Source: Proteles cristata cristata (Eukaryota; Chordata; Mammalia; Carnivora; Hyaenidae). From it: a stretch of DNA of 64,000 nt. Location of the stretch: the NCBI GenBank assembly GCA_017311185.1, contig JAESUZ010003530.1, positions 620,001-684,000 on the forward strand, given 5' to 3'. This document shows, one piece after another, positions 55,900 to 64,000 of the stretch. Each line of letters opens with the position of its first letter. Within the stretch, counting starts at the first letter, position 1. The notes under the pieces are model-generated. The model ran no database searches. It was not told where the DNA came from and saw nothing but the letters and a program-made list of their open reading frames with translations. Position numbers and translations under genes: made by a program.

Positions 55900-56141
55900 T
55901 TAAGCTTATTTATTTTGAGAGACACAGAGAGACAGAAAAAGCAGAGGAGGGACAGACAGAGAAAGAGAGAAAAAGAGAGAGAGAGAGAACAGGGGAGGGG
56001 CAGAGAGAGGGAGACAGAGGATCCCAAGTGGACTCCATGCTGATAGCAGAGAGCCCAGTGCGCAGCTTGAACTCACGAACCATGAGATCATGACCTGAGC
56101 CTAAGTCGGACACTTAACCCACTGAGCCACCCAGGTGCCCC
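55900..56141 (-). repeat. CAN-SINE
   Basis: Antisense, with an expanded (GA)n-rich tail side; ends GAGCCACCCAGGTGCCCC. Confidence 0.9.
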
Positions 56142-56284
56142 CTTGCATATTACTTGAGTGGAATAGCTTAGAGTCATGTAAATGCTCAAATCAAATCTTC
56201 ATGTTTTGATGCCAACATACGTGACACGCATGTAAATACATATATGTCCACACCTCCTTGGAAACTGAGGTTTAGATACAAGTA

Positions 56285-56540
56285 TTTTTGCAGTTGTATT
56301 TACAGGTATCATCTCCTCCTGGAAGCCTTGCTTGAATCCCCAATCTGGTCCGGTGCCCTTATTCTGTTCCCATAATACCCTGTGGATATCATTATCCTAG
56401 CTCTAACACATTATATTGACATCATCTATTTATGCTTGCCTCGCACCTTCTAGAGAACGGGTCTTTGGCTTATTCATTTTTACTCCTTTTACCCATCCCC
56501 ATCCCTGGTGTTCAGTTCATTTTGTTAAACAGGATGACTA
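56285..56540 (+). mobile_element. L2 fragment
   Basis: CCTCCTGGAAGCCTTGCTTG, CCCATAATACCCTGTGGATA and CTTCTAGAGAACGGGTCTTT with CCATCCCTGGTG follow the sense L2 order. Confidence 0.65.
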
Positions 56541-56824
56541 TATCTTCATAACTCTGTCTCTTTCTCCACTGGAGGGAGGAGAAAAGTTTACAACTGTATT
56601 TAAGTCCCAGGAATGCCAGAAAAACTGAAACATCTAAATTTGCTTCTCCTTGGTTTCAGTAAATACCAGCTTTCTCTCTTTCAATGACATGAGTATTGAA
56701 AATAAGAGGTAATGAAAAATAAAACACAAAACGCCCTAAATTTCCATCAGTGTTCAGATAGAATTATTAGGTTTTACCGACATGTTTAGAGATGCAATGA
56801 CTTGGTATCTAGAGAAAGCAAAAG

Positions 56825-56975
56825 GTAGGGGTAGATAGATACAGCAGAATTGGTTATGAGTTGATCATTGATAAAGCCAAGTGATGGTCCGTGAGAGTGG
56901 TGTAGATTAAATTATACTGTTCTCTTCTGTGTATTTGAACTTTTTCATAATAAAGAGTTCTAAAAAAGTTAGGGT
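56825..56975 (+). mobile_element. Old L1M 3' end
   Basis: TTGATCATTGATAAAGCCAA, AATTATACTGTTCTCTTCTG and TTTTTCATAATAAAGAGTTC form the end of several L1M 3'UTRs. Confidence 0.55.
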
Positions 56976-57187
56976 TTAGTTTTAGATGTTAACACAAGAG
57001 TTTTTTCATAGCATATTAGCTTTCTAATTTTGGTCCTGTAACCATTTCCCATATCAAGTGAAAAGTAAAAAGGTCAACTTGAATTTGAAATTGTTTGGGA
57101 CTTGGAATGGTTAAGTATCTTGTATCTTATTTTGCCTTTGGCACACACTAACTACACATTTTGAAATTATTCTTTATCTTTTAAAAT

Positions 57188-57405
57188 TTTTAAGGTTTAT
57201 TTATTTTTTGAGAGAGAGAGAGAATGCACAAACAGGGGAGGAGAAGAGAGAAGGGAGAGAGAGAAGGGAGAGAGAGAGAATCCCCACCTGGCTCCACTCT
57301 GTCAGCATGGACCCTGATTCAGGGCTTGAACTCACAAACTATGAGATCATAACCTGAACTGAAACCAAGGGTCAGATGCTTAACTGACTGGGCCACCCAG
57401 GTGCC
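57188..57405 (-). repeat. CAN-SINE
   Basis: Antisense, ending GGCCACCCAGGTGCCA; GA-rich part repeated internally (AGAAGGGAGAGAG twice). Confidence 0.88.
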
Positions 57406-58499
57406 ACAAAACTATTCTTTAAATTTAAAAATCTACTTACACAAATTACTTTATTTAGGTATTTATTATGTGTCTTGCAATTAGAAGGAACCTAACAATT
57501 AGAAGGAACCTGGTGCAGTAAGGCCACCCAACCAGTCAGTAGCTGTGATGATCATATGCTTACTTGTGTTCTTGCCCAGGGCCCAAGGAGTAGTTGGACT
57601 ATGTCAAGGCCAGAGTAATGTGTGAAAGGCATTTGTATTTGGTACACCAGTGGCCATACTGCATTTCTTCATCAGTAGGATGGGTTGGCACCAAGCTGAC
57701 CGTTGTGTACTACTTGTTACAACTTCTCTCCATCAGCCAACATTTACAAGACTGCCAGCTGTGGCTAAGGAGGTAGTTTTGGGCTTTAGAGCCTAATTTG
57801 TCATCTGTGTCACATTAGCCCATTGAACCCACAGCTCTGATTTTGTAGAACAAGAATACGCTTTCTTCTATAAACTCGGAGATGATTGGGATCTTTCTCC
57901 CTAAGCAGTGATTTCCTCAGCTTCACGTCTTATTCAGATGCTCCATTAACTGCTCAAAGCTTGTGAATTTGTGAAATCAAAAGCATAATATGGAATTCTG
58001 GGCTGTGATGAACCTTTCCAGCGTTCCTTCTAAGACACGTCAAAGGGAACCCTGATGCCTTCCTCAGGATTTTCTGTCTCTAATTCATTTGTTTGCCTTA
58101 TTCTCTGCAGTCTCTTTCAAAGATGTGGTATTTTGACAACATAATAAACCTAAGAAGGCACAAAAGTAACTGTCAATCAAACAAGCAGACTGGCAATTTC
58201 TTGAGCAAAGAAAGGACAGAATACATTGTGGCTCGTTTCCCTATTTAAAGTCTTTACTAGTTTCCCTTTGTGTTTGAAATCCTAACTGTGCTTCCTTTGT
58301 GAAAAGACAAAAGCATAAAGCTTGGATGGCATGCTCTACAAGAGGCAAAAAGATAAGCACATAAAGAATATATTAACATTTTTTTTGCTATAAAATATTT
58401 TAATGGGAAAAAACACTTTTATTTTCTAGATACCTATTGAATTCCAACAAAGTGCTTGCTAATATAATTGATAAATTATGAATCAAAACCATTTTTTAT

Positions 58500-58700
58500 A
58501 ATTTAAAAAAATATTTGAGAGAGAAAGAAAGAGAATGTGAGCAGGGGAGAGGCAGAGAGAAGGGGAGGGAGAGAATTGCAAGCAGGCTTTACGCCATCAG
58601 CACAGAGCCTGATGCGAGGCTCAGTCTCACAAACCATGAGATCATGACCTGAGCTGAAATCCAATTTGGATGCTTAACTGACTGAGCCCCCAGGTGCTCT
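58500..58700 (-). repeat. CAN-SINE
   Basis: Antisense, ending GAGCCCCCAGGTGCTCT; old. Confidence 0.85.
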
Positions 58701-59200
58701 AAATCCAAGCCATTTCTAACTGAAATTTTTAATTCCCTATTTTAGGCACTGATTGTTTCATGCAGAAAATTAGGTTATTAAGAACTCTACTAAAATTTCA
58801 GCAGCACCTCATTCTATGAGAAATTCATTGTGAAAGTTGGTTGTAGAAAACCTTTGCTCCTGGCTGTATCTGTCTTTGCATATGGGAAAGGCAAAATATT
58901 TCCATTAAACAGTGTGATGACAGCAATTTCCCAATATGTAAAATTTAGAGTTATACATACTAGGATTATACCAAATCCATAATACATGTAGTCTTCCAAG
59001 CACTACAAAAGAAAGAAGACATTGACCCTGGCCTTTACCATCTTTTCTCAGCTGTGGGAGAGTGGACTGAAATGCATGAAACAGAGAAAAGCCTGACTTC
59101 CTTCCATATGATAATAGTCTTTCCTCTTTAATTTCAGAATCAAACTTTTTGCCAATGCCTGGTTTTCATTCTTTAAAAGTGCTTCAGTAGATTTTTCTTT

Positions 59201-59306
59201 CTAAGATTTTATTTTTGAGTAATCTTTACATCTGATGTGGGGCTTGAACCCACAATCCTAAGATCAAAAGTCACATGCTCCACTGACTGAACAAGCCAGG
59301 TGCCCC
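59201..59306 (-). repeat. CAN-SINE, short older type
   Basis: Antisense, with the AAGATTTTATTTTTGAGTAA tail-side typical of the short carnivore type; ends CAAGCCAGGTGCCCC. Weak duplication TAGATTT.CTTT. Confidence 0.85.
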
Positions 59307-59477
59307 TTAGATTTGCTTTTTGAAGAGGAGAATCAGAGTACATATTGCAGCTGATGAGAAACTTCAATTAGTATCAATAAATAAGAAATTATTCTGAGCA
59401 AAATAGTAATTCTTATACTTATTAGTATGATTTTAAAAACCAGAGTCTCCTTAGTTGTTTTTTGTTTTTGCTTTTTT

Positions 59478-59574
59478 TTTTTTAAGCAATCTCTACATCC
59501 AGTGTGGAGCTTGAACTCACAATCCTGAGATCAAGAGCCCTATGCTCCTTTTACCGAGCCATCCAGGCACCCCT
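59478..59574 (-). repeat. CAN-SINE, short older type
   Basis: Antisense, TTAAGCAATCTCTACATCCA to GAGCCATCCAGGCACCCC. Same type as 59201-59306. Confidence 0.85.
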
Positions 59575-60184
59575 TCTTAGTTTTTATTACTACCTTTCGG
59601 TAGACAGTATTTGATTTTGAATTTTACACTTATGTACAAATTACATGGATTCATATTCTCAAGAAAATTGTTCTCAGCAAATCCCAAGCCCACCTTAAAT
59701 GAACAAATGTAGGCCCCTCATAATAAACTTTATAATTAGGATATTGATTAATTTCCTAATAAGTGTTCTATCATAAATAATAGTTTGCAGTCATTTGGGT
59801 TTTTTGTTTTTGTTTTTGTTTGTTTTTGTTTTTAGCTCATGGTCATTTTGAAACATATGTTTTGTAATATGAGTATGGCCACAACACAAGTAGTATAAAT
59901 TAAGAACAAGCATCTTCCATTTCTTATCTAGTAGAATATGCTTGGGACAGAAATATGAACTATATACTTACTAAAAGAAGCATCTTAGTTCTGAAGTCAT
60001 GCTCATGGGATTTAGCGTCATTTTAAATATCAAGACATAAAATTCATGTTTTCACAGAAGAAAATATTTATAAGCCAGGCTGTCTGTCATCACATACATC
60101 ACATACAAAGGATAAAGGAAAAAAGAGGGAAGATAAATTCCCAATGTGAGGAATACTGTAGAGAGGCTGGAGCTGTTTAGAGTC

Positions 60185-60395
60185 AGTGATGAGTCAGAAT
60201 TTCTGCTCTGTTCCTTATTTTGTAACTTTAATAAAGTTTTGTAACCTCCCTGGCCTTGTTTTTTTTCCCCTAACTCAGAGAACAATAATGAAAACTAAGC
60301 TAATGTATATAAATTACTTGGTGGAATTCCTGGGACATAGTAAGTTTCCAATAATGGTAGTGGCTGCAGTATATCATCATTATTGTCAGAGGCGT
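60185..60395 (-). repeat. MIR SINE
   Basis: TTCTGCTCTGTTCCTTATTT, ACTCAGAGAACAATAATGA and GAATTCCTGGGACATAGTAA are antisense MIR. Confidence 0.65.
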
Positions 60396-60920
60396 TTTTT
60401 TTTCCTTCCTCTCATTATTGGAGCTGGTTCTTCAATGCCCGGAGGCTTTTAATAACCTCTTCACCATTCACCTTCCTTTTGACACTTGTTCTTTACGACA
60501 GAATTCTCGTCTCGCTCCTCTGACGCGTGCCCCAAGCTTCAGATAGCACCCTTGCATTGCTTGCCCTCATATTGATATTTCCAGTCTGGACTCCTTTTCT
60601 GTATCTCCAGTGAAATGTTTAGCAAAACTAAATTCTTGTTCCCCCACGATCTTTCCCGTATCAGTAGCAGGGATGGGGAGATAAGAAGCCACAAGGGGTA
60701 CAGCGAAAAGGGCGGTAAGCCAGGCTAGGGCGTACAAGCAAAGATCCCGAAACCTCTCCACCCTCAGCTCGTGATGCTGTAAAGTCCCTCTGGGATGGGG
60801 AGAGCTTTATTCACGTGCCCGAATCCTGCCCGTCGTATTCGTCACCATTATCCTGTTGCTGCTAAGTGTGTACAGTGTGACAGGAAGACTTCTGGACTAG
60901 GAATATGTATTTCTTTTTTT

Positions 60921-61109
60921 TTTTTAAGTTTATTATATTTTGAGAGAGAGAGAGGGAGGGGCAAGAGAGGGAAAGAATCCCAAGCAGGCTCCGCACTGTC
61001 AGCACGAAGCCCGATGCAAGCCTCAAACTCATAAACTGTGAGACCATGACCTGAGCCAAAACTGAGAGTTGGATGGGCCAGTTAACTGACTGAGCCACCC
61101 AGACACCCT
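60921..61109 (-). repeat. CAN-SINE
   Basis: Antisense, ending GAGCCACCCAGACACCC; diverged. Confidence 0.88.
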
Positions 61110-61924
61110 GGAGTAAGTGTGTCTGGTCCCTTCCAGTACTGTAACTTTGGCTAAGTCACAGCACTGCTTTGTGGCTTAGTTTTTTTTCTAAAAAAACTAT
61201 GTTATGTAACATAACAGCAAAGATACTAACACTAAAGTAACCGTTTAATTTTCGTCCAAACCAACACACTTTGGAGAGTGAAAGGGAGCAATTGATAATT
61301 AGAATGACCATCTCTCCTGGGCAGATGAAGAAGCACAGTGACGTTAGCTATCTGTCAGATCCCTTCCTGCATTCATGCTGTTTGATTTTGTGAATTCCCA
61401 CTTCTACAGTAAAGATGCTTTGTTACAAAGCATTGTTGTACATACTTAGTAATGTAGATGCTAATATTAAAATAATCTGCTAACTACAACAGTCTATTAA
61501 TATGAAAATCAGTAATTACTGCTAAAATAATATTAAGTTAAATTGGCTTTTATGGGTTAGCCAGAGAACCGACACAATACAAAAAAAATGTGTTTTCCTG
61601 AAAAATTGTATTCCAAGTCTGAGTAGCTAATTTTTTCTTTAAAAATAGCTAATTTTTAATGTTTTTTTTTGCCCAAAAGTCTGTGTTCGCCTCTTTCTAC
61701 TATAATTTGACTTATATTATAGTGTTCAGTTATATTTCTTCTTGATTTTGTAAGAGGAAGAGACTAATGGTCTTTTTATATATATAAGCCAGTTTATCAC
61801 ATTATCACCTAAATTGTATATTCTGAAAGTTTCCCATCTCTGACAGTTCCCTTCTTGGGATCTGGTAATCTCAGCCACTTTTTCAATATATATAAAAGTT
61901 TCAGAAATGATGCTAGCAAATGGT

Positions 61925-62130
61925 GTATTGCATTTATTATGGGCCATCCGCAGTTAGGCACTTTACATATATGAACTTGCTGAGTACTCACTGCAACTCC
62001 GTGAGCTAAGCTATGCTGTTCCTGTTCACGGATGCGACAAATGACGGAGAGAGAAGTTGACTGACTGGTCCGAGTCCACACAGCAACATGGAGTCTATAG
62101 TCTACACTCCTAACCACTATGTTTTACAGG
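61925..62130 (+). repeat. MIR SINE
   Basis: GCAGTTAGGCACTTTACATA, TGCAACTCCGTGAGCTAAGC, GTCCGAGTCCACACAGCAAC and TCCTAACCACTATGTTTTAC in MIR order. Confidence 0.75.
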
Positions 62131-62714
62131 AATAATTTTGACACTTCGTTGTGCCTTAGAGGTTTGTGGTTCTTAGAAGGGCAATTTCTGAACTTAAAGC
62201 TGTCTCTTGTCTCTGTTTTGTTCCATCTTCATATTTCTTCCAGCCTGGAATTTTGCTTCAAAAGGGCATTCATTGGACAGAGTTTACACAGAACCTTTGT
62301 CTATTGAAGTCAGGTAGGCATCCAGTCAAGAAAACAAGTATGTCCTGAGAGAAACACATAGTGCTATGGAAGTTCAGTAGCGAGAGTTTTTCCTTCCGTG
62401 GGAAGGAAGATTTATAATGGATATAATTTTGTTTTGTGGAATCCATAGAAATGCCATTTCAGCAAAAGGAAGTAGTGTTAGGTAAATGAGAAAAGTTGGG
62501 ACATTTACAGAAAATAGTAAGAAAATTTATGGAGCATAGGGGCTTATGTAAAGAAGTAATGGAAAATAAGGTTGAAAATTACAGACTGTGGCAAGATCAT
62601 GAATGATCTTGAAGACTGGACTGACGAGTTCGTTTTGTTTTATAAAATGATAATTTTCAAAATGTGTTCCCCTCACAACAGACTTGAGAGATCTGATACA
62701 TTTCATTCACCTGG

Positions 62715-62905
62715 TGCTCGGGAGCATAGTGGGCGAGGACCTGGGCTCTGGTATTCACCACTTACACCTGTGGCAGCTTAGGCACCGTAACCTCTCAGGG
62801 ACTGTATTTTCTCTTCTGTAAAAAGTGGCCAAGACTATACCCACCTTGTGGACTGTTATAAGGATGAAATGAGATAATCCGTGTAAGGGACTATTATTGT
62901 CTTAC
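62715..62905 (-). repeat. MIR SINE
   Basis: GGACCTGGGCTCTGGTATTC, TTTTCTCTTCTGTAAAAAGT and ATAAGGATGAAATGAGATAA are antisense MIR. Confidence 0.7.
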
Positions 62906-63129
62906 TATTTTAATATCCTCATCATCAGTAGCTGTGGATTGCTGGAGTAATGGGTCTCTTAGGGGATCAGTGAGGGGTCAAGACCTATGGAATCTAGCAT
63001 CAAGAGTCCCCGCCATGATTCTGATACCTTGGTCATTGCTTGCAGCCATTCTTCTCCGTAAGAAAGAATATAGCCATGTGGTGGCCACACACCCAAAACT
63101 GGAATCCCAGGATAACCACACAATAATTG

Positions 63130-63280
63130 AGAGAGTTAACTGGCTTAGCCCTAGGCAGGTTACTCAGTTCCTTAGGGGTCTTACTGTTCTGGCCTGCAAA
63201 ATGAGGATAATGATTCTTCATTGTATAGTAGTAATAATGTTTAAATGAGTGGCACATAGTAGGCCTTATTAAATGGTATC
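63130..63280 (-). repeat. MIR fragment
   Basis: GGTTACTCAGTTCCTTAGGG, GCAAAATGAGGATAATGATT and GAGTGGCACATAGTAGGCCT are antisense MIR. Confidence 0.65.
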
Positions 63281-63416
63281 GTTATGTGTTATTTTTATTG
63301 CAACATCAACTCAAATCCTATTCCCAGATGGGATCTCAAAGGAAAGAGCTAAGCAATTAGGGGATTGTAACAGGTTGCCCGACCTCATTCCCATTCTTTC
63401 CTCACTCCTCAAGATT

Positions 63417-64000
63417 TTTTTTTTTTTTTTTACAAATAGTTTATTGTCAAGTTGGTTTCCATATAACACCCAGTGCTCATCCCCACAAGTGCCCTCATCC
63501 ATGCCCATCTCCCCCCCACCATCAGTCTTCAGTTTGTTCTCATTATTCAAGAGTCTCATGGTTTGCCTCTCTCCCTTTCCCCCACCATTTCCCCCTTTCT
63601 TCTCCCCCATGGTCCTCCATTAAGTTCCTCCTAATCCTTCTGTACGTGCAAACATATGATATTTGTCCTTCTCTGCCTGACTTATTTCACTCAGCATAAC
63701 ACCCTCAAGTTCCACCCATGTTGCTACACATGGCCAGATTTCATTCTTTCTCATTGCCATGTGGTATTCCATCGTATAGATAAACCACATCTTCTTGATC
63801 CATTTGTCTGTTGATGGACACTGAGGCTCTTTCCATGTTTTGGCTATTGTTGAGAGTGCTGCTATGAACATTGGGGTACATGTGCTCCTATGCATCAGCA
63901 TTTCTATATCTCTTGCGTAAATTCCTAGCAGTGCTATTGCTGGGTCCTAGGGGAGTTCTAGTGTTAATTTTTTGAGGAACCTCCACACTGTTTTCCAGAG
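63417..64000 (-). mobile_element. Young L1 3' end, cut by the window edge
   Basis: Poly-T at 63417-63432 followed by the same 3'UTR and ORF2 end as the L1s at 4725 and 11847. ORF2 C-terminus readable on the - strand at 63620-63901 (KMWFIYTMEYHMAMRKNEIW). Continues past 64000, so length is unknown. Confidence 0.9.

Larger units (their letters stand above)
52200..64000 (+). other. SLC41A2 intron after exon h (partial, at least 11.8 kb)
   Basis: I looked for the expected last exon (a tryptophan-rich ADWMVHH-type start and a GDL motif) and did not find it, so the terminal exon is inferred to lie beyond 64000. Holds SINEs, L2, MIRs and an L1 at the edge. 53480-54110, 55060-55560, 57410-58500, 58700-59190, 59575-60185, 60400-60920, 61110-61920 and 62130-62715 show nothing I can name; 57478-57511 is a small tandem duplication with an 18-bp period. 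Confidence 0.75.

Noticed and set aside
58109..58250. A good acceptor (TTATTCTCTGCAG) followed by 41 open codons in phase with exon h.
   Set aside because: The translation (SLSKMWYFDNII...) has no similarity to the expected SLC41A2 C-terminus, and no polyadenylation signal was noted; a chance pseudo-exon unless transcripts show otherwise.
1..64000. Possible CRISPR array, operon, integron or prophage.
   Set aside because: No regularly spaced direct repeats with unique spacers and no bacterial gene structure; the sequence is clearly vertebrate intron DNA.

Overview
The window is a stretch of mammalian nuclear DNA, most likely from a feliform carnivoran. The evidence is about 39 tRNA-Lys-derived CAN-SINEs (carnivore-specific), carnivore-type L1 3' ends, and older mammalian repeats (MIR, L2, MER5A, MLT1, HAL1). 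The youngest SINEs and L1s differ from the cat consensus I know, so a non-felid feliform (hyena, mongoose or civet group) is plausible, but this is inference. There is no sign of bacterial or viral gene organisation, and most long open frames are repeat fragments.

One protein-coding gene is present: SLC41A2, a magnesium transporter of the MgtE/SLC41 family, on the + strand. Eight internal coding exons were placed by conserved protein sequence and splice sites: 7012-7119, 25364-25435, 28324-28468, 32356-32502, 41256-41403, 47057-47136, 50507-50638 and 52051-52199. They join in phase to 981 nt (327 codons) with no stop. The large N-terminal coding exon lies upstream of the window and the terminal exon (last ~60 residues, second pore motif) lies downstream; I found neither here. 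The rest of the window is intron.

Layout: 1-7011 is intron with an old L1, a tight array of antisense SINEs (1808-2804) and a nested SINE/L1 insertion (4476-5795). 7120-25363 is an 18.2 kb intron holding a full-length but coding-defective L1 (11847-18668, - strand, with target-site duplication and a tandem-repeat 5'UTR). 25436-41255 has three introns with SINEs, L1, MIR and an MLT1 LTR. 41404-52050 has a (TG)23 tract close to a donor site, a HAL1 element, a four-SINE cluster and L2. 52200-64000 is the next intron, rich in old SINEs and MIR, ending inside another antisense L1.

Most interesting points: (1) a young SINE subfamily whose antisense strand carries a ready-made 3' splice site, present six times in sense with SLC41A2; (2) the full-length L1 with two tandem promoter-region monomers; (3) sequential SINE insertions into the same ~25 bp target; (4) a (TG)23 repeat starting 11 nt after an exon; (5) a 72-nt in-frame exon whose acceptor looks like a donor. 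No clearly novel biological system was found.
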